DNA of 61,281 bases, from assembly GCA_945872795.1 (NCBI GenBank), contig CAMCAZ010000015.1:1-61281 (forward strand), written 5' to 3'. Below are positions 7,116-15,437 of the stretch, piece by piece; position 1 is the stretch's first letter; every line of letters starts with the position of its first letter. Below the pieces are notes generated by a model, which was not told the origin of the DNA, made no database searches, and worked only from the letters and a program-made list of their open reading frames with translations. Source of the DNA: Chryseobacterium gleum. Its GTDB lineage: Bacteria > Bacteroidota > Bacteroidia > Flavobacteriales_F > PHOS-HE28. The translations under genes and the position numbers were made by a program.

Positions 7116-9944
7116 TCACTTCACGGTCGTGTTGGTCTGCTCCACTTTCAGGATCAGGTCGTCCCCTTTCTTCCGCGCGCTCTCCACCAGTCCATCGGCC
7201 CGTTTGTCGGCTTCCGCGATGAACTGCTGTTCCCTCCGGTCGGCCTCCTTCTTGGCCTTGTCCGCAGCGATCTTGGCGGCGGCCTTGGCGATGGGGTTGT
7301 TCGCCTGTGCCACCAGGTCGTCGGCCGCCTTGTAGCCCTGTGCCTTCACATTGGCGGCTTCGCGACGGGCATCGGCTTTGATCTGGTCGGCCTGCTTCTG
7401 GGCTTCGGCCACCAGCTTGGCGGCTTCCTCTCGTGCCCGAGCGATCGCGTCCTCCTTCGCTTTGTCGATCTGCACGTTCAGCTCCTCCTTGGCGGCTTCC
7501 ACCACCGTCTCCTTCACACTGCTGCTGCCACCGGCGAACACCGGCTTCACCACGGGCTTGTCGATGGTGCCGGTGATCTTCACGGTGACATCAAGATCGG
7601 CCGGCATCTGGATATTGGACCCGAGGAAGCGGTTGGCCTCCCCGAGCAGGCTGCCGGCGGTCTGTGCCGCTGCAGCACCGAACATCGCCGTGGGCACCTT
7701 GGCCGTCATGTCGTAGTCGATGGCCTGATCTGAAAATGCCGTACTGCCGCCCACCCGAGCCTTGATGCGGTCGATCTTCACATCGAAGGGATCGGTGATC
7801 ATCTTGCCTTCCTCGAAGCGGTAGGTGAACGACACATCCTGCAGGGTGGTGTTCTCGATCTCCTTGATCTTGAGCGCCTTCGCAATGTCCACCAAGGGCT
7901 GGAATCCATCCACCCGCACGCTCTTGGTTCGCAGCGTACCCCGGCCGGTCATGGTGTTCAGGTCGGGTTGCATGTGCTGGTCCAACATGGCGCTCATCGC
8001 GAGGTCCGTGCTGATCTTGCCCTTGCAGGTCTTGGCGATCGGCGCCATCTTCTGCACGGTCTCGATGTAGGTCACGGCCTTCTCGATGTCCAGGTCGCGC
8101 ACATCATAGTTGAGCTCGAAGCGGGGCTTGGTGATGTCCTTCGCGTCATAGTTCCCTTTCATGACCACGCTGCCGTCGAAGAGGTTGAAGAACACATCGT
8201 TGAAGTCGACCCGCTGATCATGGATATGCAGCGCGCCCCGGGCATTGGTCAGGTTGAGGTGATCGTAGATCACCTCCTTCACGGCCAGGCCCATCCGGAA
8301 ATCGATGTTCCCGGGCACCTCGATGACGCTCATCGGCATGGTGTCCGCTACTGCCGGGGTGGCAGGCTCCGGTGACGCGGGACCCATGAGCTCATTCAAG
8401 TCCAGCTTGTTGGCGGCCAAGTCGAAGGAGCCCACCAGGGTGCTGTCCTCCAACCACCACTGCAGGTAGTTGTCCATGCGGCCCTTGGCCTGGATGCTGC
8501 TGCTGCCCACCGTGCCATCGAAATTCTCCAGTGCAAGGAACTGCGGGCTGAAATCGAAGTGAAGGGTGTTGATGCCCACTGGTGGCAGCGAGTCGCTGGT
8601 GTACTTCATGCCGGTCAGGATCATCTCGCCGTCGGCCTGGAAGCGCTCGTAACGCTGTGCCTCCACATCGCTCATGCGGCCCTTCATGCGCACGTCGGCG
8701 GTGAGCTTGCCCGAGAGGTCCTCCTTCATCGGCACCACCTTCTTCACGCTCGCCAGGTCCAGATCGGCCTTCAGTTCTGCATCCACGTTGGGGTCGCTGA
8801 TGGGTGTGGTGAGGTACATGCGGGCGGTCACCGGGTTGCCGGCCATGCTCAGGGAGAAGCGTTTCAGGTCCACCACCATCTTGTCCATGTCGCTTCCTCC
8901 GGGACTGTTCACCTTCAGGTCCACGAAGATGTTCTCCACCGCAGCCGGCAGGTCCGGGTACTTGAAGCGGCCATTGTCGACATCCAGCACCAGGCTGAAG
9001 CCAGGCATGCTCGTATCGTTGTAGGTGCCCTTCACGAAGCCGTTGAAGGCCGCCTTGCCGCTCATCTGCACACCGCTCAGGTCGGACGCGAACTCGGCCG
9101 GCACCAGCGAAAGCAGCGTGCCGAAGTCGGTCTTCTTTGCGTTCCAGGTGATGTCCATGTCGATGTCGTCCGCAGGCATTGCCAACCAACCATCGAAGCC
9201 CAGCACGAGCTGGTTGATGATGGCCTCGTTATCCTTGAAGGTGAACTTCATGTTCGGCATGTCCATGTCGAGGTCCGCGGTGATGTCGGCCTTGACGTTC
9301 TTCAGGTAGCCGATGCCATCGAAGACCACGTTGGCGGTGTCAGCATGGGTGGTGGTGCTCAGGGTGAAGAGGTCCTGCGTGAAGTCACCGCTGCCCTTAT
9401 GATCGAGGCCCTTGAGGTCCATGTAGTAGGTCAGGGAAGCATCGTCGTAGATCAGGGTGCCGTCCTCGATCCAGTACTCGCGTAACCCGATGTTGAACGC
9501 GGTGGTCGCCGTGTCGGTGTCAGGGGCGGCGGTGGAATCCACCTTGGCAATGTCCCAGTTGGCCCGGCCATCCGGCAGCACCTTGACATGGATGTACGGC
9601 TTGTTGAGGCCGATTCGCTTGATGTCGATCTTGTCGCCGAACACGCTCTTGATATCCACCGTGGCGCTCAGCGAACCGATGCGGGCCAGGTCGATGCCTT
9701 CGAAGGGGGCCACGTTGCTCACCTTCACATCCGCCACCTCCACGGTCAGGTCCGGGAAACTCTTGAAAATGGTGATGTCCCACTCACCCCAATCCACCAC
9801 CGCATTGATGTTCTTGTTCACCTCGCCCTTCACGGCCGCCTCGATCTTGTCCTTGAACAGGATGGGGATGAGGACAGCGGCGGCAAGAAGCAGCACGATG
9901 AGGATGCCCAAGGTGAGCAGGATGCGTTTGGTCCACTTGGCCAT
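7116..9944 (-). CDS. AsmA family protein with alanine-rich coiled-coil tail
   Basis: A 942-residue protein. An N-terminal membrane anchor (RILLTLGILIVLLLAAAVLIP) is followed by the AsmA N-terminal domain, a long central beta-rich region and the AsmA C-terminal domain around residues 600-800 (FNDVFFNLFDGSVVMKGNYD, TGRGTLRTKSVRVDGF). AsmA-like proteins form periplasmic bridge-like structures implicated in lipid transport or outer-membrane assembly. The final ~160 residues are an Ala/Lys/Glu/Asp-rich helix predicted as a coiled coil, which is not part of the core family. The ATG at 9944 directly precedes the anchor; an upstream in-frame ATG at 10058 would add 38 residues lacking family character. 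A near-consensus -7 box lies ~95 nt upstream. Confidence 0.85.
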   Translation of the reverse strand: MAKWTKRILLTLGILIVLLLAAAVLIPILFKDKIEAAVKGEVNKNINAVVDWGEWDITIFKSFPDLTVEVADVKVSNVAPFEGIDLARIGSLSATVDIKSVFGDKIDIKRIGLNKPYIHVKVLPDGRANWDIAKVDSTAAPDTDTATTAFNIGLREYWIEDGTLIYDDASLTYYMDLKGLDHKGSGDFTQDLFTLSTTTHADTANVVFDGIGYLKNVKADITADLDMDMPNMKFTFKDNEAIINQLVLGFDGWLAMPADDIDMDITWNAKKTDFGTLLSLVPAEFASDLSGVQMSGKAAFNGFVKGTYNDTSMPGFSLVLDVDNGRFKYPDLPAAVENIFVDLKVNSPGGSDMDKMVVDLKRFSLSMAGNPVTARMYLTTPISDPNVDAELKADLDLASVKKVVPMKEDLSGKLTADVRMKGRMSDVEAQRYERFQADGEMILTGMKYTSDSLPPVGINTLHFDFSPQFLALENFDGTVGSSSIQAKGRMDNYLQWWLEDSTLVGSFDLAANKLDLNELMGPASPEPATPAVADTMPMSVIEVPGNIDFRMGLAVKEVIYDHLNLTNARGALHIHDQRVDFNDVFFNLFDGSVVMKGNYDAKDITKPRFELNYDVRDLDIEKAVTYIETVQKMAPIAKTCKGKISTDLAMSAMLDQHMQPDLNTMTGRGTLRTKSVRVDGFQPLVDIAKALKIKEIENTTLQDVSFTYRFEEGKMITDPFDVKIDRIKARVGGSTAFSDQAIDYDMTAKVPTAMFGAAAAQTAGSLLGEANRFLGSNIQMPADLDVTVKITGTIDKPVVKPVFAGGSSSVKETVVEAAKEELNVQIDKAKEDAIARAREEAAKLVAEAQKQADQIKADARREAANVKAQGYKAADDLVAQANNPIAKAAAKIAADKAKKEADRREQQFIAEADKRADGLVESARKKGDDLILKVEQTNTTVK

Positions 9945-10325
9945 GGGGTGGATTGTGGTTGGATAAGTTGAGCGTTGAAGAAGTTGGTGGGTGGGCAAAT
10001 GACACCGCCCTTCAACCATGCAGGGGTACGATCCAGTGTACAAAGATCGTTCCGACAAGCCCCCATCGCGTCGGGATCACAGGAATGCTTCGTTCACATC
10101 TCCTTGGTGAACAACTCCTCGCCATGCGAACGGGCGGTGATGTTGCTTCAAGGGTGATCGCCCGTGCTGTTCACTCGACTGCAGGACATCTCCCAGCGAT
10201 AGGCAAGACCCGCTCCATGGTGAACGTGGACCCGCCATGGCCGCTGGTTGGCACCTTGCGGATGCCCTCTCTCCGTTCCAGCTGCCGGCCTACAGGACTG
10301 ACATCCTTCGACCGTTTAGAACTGC
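9945..10325. other. Intergenic stretch upstream of the AsmA gene
   Basis: 381 bp without a convincing gene, between the AsmA start and the aroC stop, both on the minus strand. On the minus strand GATCTTTG (10048 to 10041) is a 7/8 match to TAnnTTTG and could drive the AsmA gene with a leader of about 90 nt. I see nothing else certain; short open frames here have no recognisable family and poor codon pattern. Confidence 0.35.
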
Positions 10326-11504
10326 TCAGCAGCGGGCAGTGCGTTGACGAAGTAGATGATCGATCAGGACCAGACAGGTCATGGCCTCCACGATGGGGAC
10401 GGCACGGGGAACGACGCAGGGATCATGCCTGCCCTTGGCCTCCAGGGTGACCTCCTCCCAGCGGGTATTGACCGTGCGTTGGGCCTTGGCGATGGTGGCC
10501 GGTGGCTTGAAGGCCACATCGAAGCGGACATCCTCGCCGCTGCTGATGCCTCCTTGTGTCCCCCCCCCATGGTTGGTCACGCTACGGATGGCCCCTTTCT
10601 CAACGGACATACCCTCGGGAACGAGTGTCGAATGCTCCTTCCGCCAGCCGATGATGAAGGCATCGTTGTGCTCCGAGCCGCGCATGGCAGGCGAACCGAA
10701 GCCGCTGCCGATCTGGAAACCCTTGGTGGCGTTGATGGACAACATCGCCTTGGCCAGGTCGGCCTCCAGGCGATCGAACACTGGTTCGCCCAATCCGAGC
10801 GGTATGCCCTGCGCCACACAGGAGACCACTCCGCCGATGGAATCGCCTTCGCTGCGCACCTGTTCGATGAGGCTGATCATCTCGACGGCAACTTCCGGGT
10901 CGGGACAACGGACGTTACTGTTCCATGTGTCGGCCAGCTTCAACTCCTGATAGGGACGCTCCAAGCAGACAGGCCCCACCTGTGACACGTATGCGGACAC
11001 GGTGATGCCTTCCTTGGCCAACAGTTGCCGAGCGATCGCACCGGCCACCACGCGACAGGCTGTCTCACGCGCGCTGCTGCGGCCACCTCCACGGTGATCC
11101 CGGATGCCGAATTTCTCCTCCCAGCTCAGGTCCGCGTGGCCCGGACGATACACGTCCTTCAAGTGATCATAGTCCGCACTCTGAGCGTCCTTATTGCGGA
11201 TCAGGAAGCCTATGGGAGTGCCCAAGGTCCGATGAATGACCGTGGGGACCATCTCACCCGTGTCATCACTACGAAGATCATCGTTGGCCAGGACCCCGCT
11301 CAGCAGTTCCACCACATCGCCTTCGCTCCGCGCCGTGCCCAGTGGGGTGCTGCCCGGTCTGCGCCGGTCCAGTTCCTGCTGGATGGCGGCCAGGTCCAGC
11401 TCCAGCCCTGCGGGACATCCGTCGATCACGCCACCGATGGCGGCTCCATGGCTTTCGCCGAAGGTCGTGAGACGGAAAAGCTGTCCGAAGCTGTTACCAG
11501 GCAT
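10326..11504 (-). CDS. aroC: Chorismate synthase
   Basis: Cytosolic FMNH2-dependent enzyme converting 5-enolpyruvylshikimate 3-phosphate to chorismate, the last step of the shikimate pathway. At 392 residues it has normal length. It begins with the family N-terminus GQLFRLTTFGESHGAAIGGV and carries RPGHADLSWEEKFGIRDHRGGGRSSARET, quoted here only as its parts RPGHAD, KFGIRDHRGGGRSSARET, and further FGSPAMRGSEHND and GGTQGGISSGED. The ATG at 11504 is preceded by TATCTTCG six nt upstream, a near-consensus -7 box implying a very short or absent leader. The C-terminus (MTCLVLIDHLLRQRTARC) is complete. No other aro gene is nearby. Confidence 0.95.
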   Translation of the reverse strand: MPGNSFGQLFRLTTFGESHGAAIGGVIDGCPAGLELDLAAIQQELDRRRPGSTPLGTARSEGDVVELLSGVLANDDLRSDDTGEMVPTVIHRTLGTPIGFLIRNKDAQSADYDHLKDVYRPGHADLSWEEKFGIRDHRGGGRSSARETACRVVAGAIARQLLAKEGITVSAYVSQVGPVCLERPYQELKLADTWNSNVRCPDPEVAVEMISLIEQVRSEGDSIGGVVSCVAQGIPLGLGEPVFDRLEADLAKAMLSINATKGFQIGSGFGSPAMRGSEHNDAFIIGWRKEHSTLVPEGMSVEKGAIRSVTNHGGGTQGGISSGEDVRFDVAFKPPATIAKAQRTVNTRWEEVTLEAKGRHDPCVVPRAVPIVEAMTCLVLIDHLLRQRTARC

Positions 11505-11604
11505 GGTGGCGAAGATAGCAGACCACCCGGCGAGAAGAAGATGCACCAGGAGCTTGCGGAGTCGCGAGATCCGCCTATTTTCGAACGACCATCACCATCC
11601 ATCC

Positions 11605-13242
11605 ATGAACAGATCACTGCTCCTCTCCTGCCTCCTTCTCCTGCTCCACACGGAAAGTACGGGCCAATGCAGCGAACCGACCCGCAACAAAGTGCTCCTG
11701 GTCGGCGACAGCTGGGCCTTCTTCATGGGAGTGGACCAGACGATCAACGAGGTGCTGGAAAAGTGGGGGCATTCGGGCTCACGATACTACACCAACCTTA
11801 CGCTGGCCGAGAACGGGGCCGAGACCGACGACTTCCTGGGCGCCGAGAAGCAGGCCGAGATCGCGGACCAGTTGCTCAACGATGCGGACATCAAGGTGGT
11901 GCACCTGAGCATTGGCGGAAATGATGTTTTGGGAGACTGGAACGTGGACTTCACGGAAGCGCAGACCGATTCCCTGGAGCAGGCCGTATTCCTCCGCCTG
12001 CGCAGTGTGATCGACTTCATCCTCGATGTCCGACCGGACATTCACGTGCTCTGGAGCGGCTACATGTATCCCAATTTCGGAGAGGTGATCGAGGATATCG
12101 CTCCCCTCCAATCCATACACCCCTTCTACGGCACCTGGGAAGGTATGGGCTTCCCCAGCTTTGAGCAGCTCAACACCATCTTGAACGATTTCTCGGCGAC
12201 CATCGAGGCTTACACGGACACGATGCCGCGCGTCAGCTTCGTCAACTCCCCGGGCCTGATGCAGCACACCTTCGGGCAGAGCAGCTCGCTGGGCGTTGCT
12301 CCCGGTGGAAGTTATCCTCCACTGACCGCTCCGCTGCCGCAAGGCTTTCTTGACTATCCTTCCCCCAAGAGCTCCATGCGCAACTATGGTCTCACGCGCG
12401 ACTGCTTCCACCTTTCGGCCTCAGGATATCGCGACATGCTCGACCTGCACGCACAGAAGTTCTATCACAAGTTCCTGATGGACGACCAGTACCTTCTATC
12501 CTCAGGCAGCGAGGATGGTTCCGTATCGAACACAGGCACGGTGAACAGCTCGCTGCAACTGGGCGGCCAGGGGACCGAGCAGTTCGCCACGGTGCTCACC
12601 TTCAATACCACGACCATGACGGAAAGTGTGGTGGAAGCGGCCAGCATCTTCCTGCGCAGGGAAAGTTTGGTGGGAGTCAACCCCGTGAATGGGCCCCTGC
12701 AGGTCAAGGTGAAGAGCGGGGCCTTCGGGGGTAACGCCAGCGTGGAAGCGGTGGACTTTTATGCCCAACCCGATGCCAGCGCAGAAGCATGCCGCTTTGG
12801 CTCCACCAGCGCGAACGGACATTGGATCAGGGTGGACCTTCCTGCTGAGCTGTTGGTCTACATCACCCCGTTCAACAACACCCAGTTCATGCTGAGCGCG
12901 CCCGGATTCCCCGAAGGAATCGTGAGCTTCAGCGGTGCTGCGGACCCCGACTTCGCGCCCGTGCTCAACCTCACCTTCGGCGACCTCAGTACGGGTGTTG
13001 CACCGGTGGCGGATGGCCCCTCCATGACCGTCCTGCCCAACCCCACCAACGGTCCGATCACCTTCGATATCCCGGATGCCGAGATCCTCAAGTTGGAGGT
13101 CATCGACCTGCTGGGACAAGTGGTGCTGCAGCGCCACGACCAGCGCCGGACCGTGGACCTGTCCGGGTTACCGAACGGCACCTATGTGGTCCACGTTTCC
13201 ACCGACGCGGGATCCATGATGCAGCGTGTGGTGAAGTGGTGA
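11605..13242 (+). CDS. Secreted SGNH/GDSL hydrolase with T9SS type A sorting domain
   Basis: A 545-residue exported hydrolase. Signal peptide at residues 1-20 (SLLLSCLLLLLHTESTGQ), then an SGNH esterase fold: block I GDSW (Ser36), block III GGND (104-107), and the block V pair Asp266/His269 in RDCFHL. A ~190-residue beta region follows that resembles a carbohydrate-binding or DNRLRE-type module. The C-terminus (VLPNPTNGPITFDI ... MMQRVVKW) is a T9SS type A sorting domain, so the protein should cross the outer membrane by T9SS. Likely an esterase acting on acetylated polysaccharide or lipid; substrate unknown. It is divergent from aroC. TATTTTCG (7/8 box) lies shortly upstream of the ATG. Confidence 0.85.
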   Translation: MNRSLLLSCLLLLLHTESTGQCSEPTRNKVLLVGDSWAFFMGVDQTINEVLEKWGHSGSRYYTNLTLAENGAETDDFLGAEKQAEIADQLLNDADIKVVHLSIGGNDVLGDWNVDFTEAQTDSLEQAVFLRLRSVIDFILDVRPDIHVLWSGYMYPNFGEVIEDIAPLQSIHPFYGTWEGMGFPSFEQLNTILNDFSATIEAYTDTMPRVSFVNSPGLMQHTFGQSSSLGVAPGGSYPPLTAPLPQGFLDYPSPKSSMRNYGLTRDCFHLSASGYRDMLDLHAQKFYHKFLMDDQYLLSSGSEDGSVSNTGTVNSSLQLGGQGTEQFATVLTFNTTTMTESVVEAASIFLRRESLVGVNPVNGPLQVKVKSGAFGGNASVEAVDFYAQPDASAEACRFGSTSANGHWIRVDLPAELLVYITPFNNTQFMLSAPGFPEGIVSFSGAADPDFAPVLNLTFGDLSTGVAPVADGPSMTVLPNPTNGPITFDIPDAEILKLEVIDLLGQVVLQRHDQRRTVDLSGLPNGTYVVHVSTDAGSMMQRVVKW

Positions 13243-13289
13243 TGGCCGATGGTACCGGGTTGCAACGCTTCGCTGTTCCTTTGCACCCC

Positions 13290-14558
13290 ATGCACCGGAT
13301 GCTCATCACCCATGCCAAAGCCCTCGTAGGCACACATCCCGCAGGCGTGGAACGGATCGCCGGCAGGGCCATGGCCGACCTTCCCCTCATCGAGAACGCC
13401 TGGCTGCTGATCGAGGATGGGCGTATCGCGGCCTTGGGCAGTATGAGCGAATTGCCTTCGACGATCGACCCGAAGGGCCTGACGACCATCGATGCGAGCG
13501 GACGCTATGTGCTGCCCGGCTGGTGCGATCCGCACACGCACAGCGTGTTCGCGGCACCGCGGGAGGAGGAGTTCGTGGACAAGGTCAAGGGACTGAGCTA
13601 CCAGGAGATCGCCGACAAGGGTGGTGGCATCCTCAACAGCGCGCGAAAGCTGCGCGCCATGGATGAGGAGGAACTGTTCCAAGGGTCCAGGAAGCGGCTG
13701 GAGGAGATGATGCATCAGGGCACCGTGGCCGTGGAGATCAAGAGCGGCTACGGCCTTTCATTGGAGAGCGAGCTGAAGATGTTGCGCGTCGCCAAGCGGC
13801 TGAAGGGCTCCCTTCCCCTGCAGATCAGGACCACCCTGCTGGCCGCCCACGCCCTGCCACCGGAGTACAAGGAGGACCGCGGCAGCTACATCGACCTGAT
13901 CTGCGACACGCTCATCCCTCAGGTGGCGGCGGAAGGCCTCGCCGACTTCGTGGACGTGTTCTGCGAGACCAACTACTTCACCGTGGCGGAGATGGAACGG
14001 GTGCTGGAGGCCGGCGCCCGCAGGGGACTGCCCGGCAAGGTGCACGTCAACCAGTTCACCAGCATCGGAGGGATCCAGGCGGCCGTGAAGCATGGTGCCC
14101 TCAGCGTGGATCACCTGGAAGTGATGGAGGAGGCGGATCTGGATGCCTTGGCGGGGAGCAGCACCATTCCCACCCTGTTGCCATCCTGTTCCTTCTTCCT
14201 GCGGATCCCCTACGGACCGGCCCGGCAGTTGATGGACCGAGACCTTCCGCTGGCGCTGGCCACGGACCACAATCCGGGCAGCACCCCAAGCGGGAACATG
14301 AACCTAGTGCTCTCCCTGGCCTGCATCCAATTGCGCATGCTGCCCGAGGAGGCGATCCACGCGATGACGCTGAACAGCGCGGCGGCCATGGGCCTCTCCC
14401 AGGAGCTCGGCAGCATTACCGTGGGCAAGCGCGCCAGCCTCATCATCACCAACAAGGTACCTTCGCTCGCCTATCTGCCTTACGCCTTCGGCAGCGATCA
14501 TATCGATACCGTGCTCATTGATGGAACAGTTGTCCGCTCCGGAGAGGTCCTCCCCTGA
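13290..14558 (+). CDS. hutI: Imidazolonepropionase
   Basis: Cytosolic amidohydrolase that opens 4-imidazolone-5-propanoate to N-formimino-L-glutamate in histidine degradation. The metal-binding HTHSVF motif near residue 83, REEEFVDKVKGLSYQEIADKGGGI (seen as EEFVDKVKGLSYQEI and GGGI), the His-containing VNQFTSIGG and SVDHLE, and ATDHNPGSTPSGNM all match HutI. Length 422 residues is close to the family norm. The ATG at 13290 is chosen; the one at 13299 is also possible, while the earlier in-frame start at 13236 overlaps the previous gene and adds unrelated sequence. TTCCTTTG just upstream is a 7/8 -7 box. Its product is the substrate of the ftcD product encoded two genes downstream. Confidence 0.93.
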   Translation: MHRMLITHAKALVGTHPAGVERIAGRAMADLPLIENAWLLIEDGRIAALGSMSELPSTIDPKGLTTIDASGRYVLPGWCDPHTHSVFAAPREEEFVDKVKGLSYQEIADKGGGILNSARKLRAMDEEELFQGSRKRLEEMMHQGTVAVEIKSGYGLSLESELKMLRVAKRLKGSLPLQIRTTLLAAHALPPEYKEDRGSYIDLICDTLIPQVAAEGLADFVDVFCETNYFTVAEMERVLEAGARRGLPGKVHVNQFTSIGGIQAAVKHGALSVDHLEVMEEADLDALAGSSTIPTLLPSCSFFLRIPYGPARQLMDRDLPLALATDHNPGSTPSGNMNLVLSLACIQLRMLPEEAIHAMTLNSAAAMGLSQELGSITVGKRASLIITNKVPSLAYLPYAFGSDHIDTVLIDGTVVRSGEVLP

Positions 14559-15312
14559 TCCTTCGAAGAACGAGGAGCACCGCCCACCGACCCTGGAGTT
14601 CGCCATGGGGGTGGCGCTCTTCTCCATGATCCTGCTCGTGTTCATGCTCGTGCAGTTCGGGGTGATGGTGAACGGAGTTGCGGAGCGCGACCCGGCCTTC
14701 GCGGAAGAAAGGTTCTCGTTGTCCCTGCTGCAGGATGAAGCCTTCCGCTCCGCCATGGAACGCTTCCTCTACAACGGCGACCTGATCGCCTTGGAAGCGC
14801 TGTGGAGCGGGCTGATGGGCCTGGGGCTGATCATCGGCACTGTTCACCTCTGGAAGCGCAAGAGCATGACCGCCTTCCTCGGGCTTTCCATGCCCACGGC
14901 CATGCAGTTCCTCAAATGGCTCGGCATCTTCATCCTGCTGGCCATCGTGCTGGAGGTGCTGATGCGCCTGTCCCCCCAGTTCCAAACGGATTTCATGGAA
15001 AAGGTGCTGGCCACCTCCACCAACAAGTTCCTGCTACTGTTGGGGGTGGGACTGATGGCACCGCTCTTCGAGGAGTTCCTTCTTCGCGGCCTGCTCCTCG
15101 GGTCGATCCGGCACATGACGGATGAACATTCGGCCATCGCCCTGACGGCCGGGGTCTTTACGCTGATGCACCTGCAGTACAGTTGGACCGTCATGCTCCT
15201 GATCCTACCCATGGGCATCGTACTGGGCTACGCCCGGGTGCGCAGCGGGTCCATCTGGGTGCCGGTGGTGCTGCACATCCTCAACAATTCCCTGAGCGTG
15301 CTGCTGGGTTGA
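14521..15312 (+). CDS. CPBP family intramembrane glutamic protease
   Basis: A 263-residue polytopic membrane protein of the CPBP (Abi/Rce1-like) family. The three motifs are present in order: EExxxR in FEEFLLRG, the FxxxH-type motif in FTLMHLQYS, and HxxxN in VLHILNN, near the C-terminus. These are the presumed catalytic and metal-site residues of intramembrane proteases that cleave prenylated proteins or activate regulators. The start overlaps the hutI stop by 38 bp, so it is probably translated from the hutI transcript. A TTG immediately before the ATG could also serve. The substrate is unknown, and a link to histidine use is contextual only. Confidence 0.85.
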   Translation: MEQLSAPERSSPDPSKNEEHRPPTLEFAMGVALFSMILLVFMLVQFGVMVNGVAERDPAFAEERFSLSLLQDEAFRSAMERFLYNGDLIALEALWSGLMGLGLIIGTVHLWKRKSMTAFLGLSMPTAMQFLKWLGIFILLAIVLEVLMRLSPQFQTDFMEKVLATSTNKFLLLLGVGLMAPLFEEFLLRGLLLGSIRHMTDEHSAIALTAGVFTLMHLQYSWTVMLLILPMGIVLGYARVRSGSIWVPVVLHILNNSLSVLLG

Positions 15313-15406
15313 GCAGGGACCCAGGAACATCCATCGGTCCGGCGCACCGCTCGCTTCCGACAGGATGACCCGACATCGGAGACACGTCCACTTGGCCCGG
15401 CTCCCG

Positions 15407-15414
15407 TAGCTTTG
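15407..15414 (+). promoter_or_regulatory. Bacteroidetes-type -7 box upstream of ftcD
   Basis: TAGCTTTG matches TAnnTTTG exactly and ends 23 nt before the ftcD ATG at 15438. It suggests that ftcD has its own promoter in the 125-bp gap after the CPBP gene rather than relying only on read-through from hutI. Confidence 0.5.
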
Positions 15415-15437
15415 CGCCCCATTCAACGCCCTTTTCC

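Noticed and set aside
10085-10325. Possible small genes or RNA upstream of the AsmA gene
   Set aside because: Only short frames without codon bias and no stable hairpin with a T tail.
14521-15312. CPBP (Abi) gene as part of a phage-defence or bacteriocin-immunity system
   Set aside because: Neighbours are histidine-degradation genes; no bacteriocin, toxin or defence partner is adjacent.
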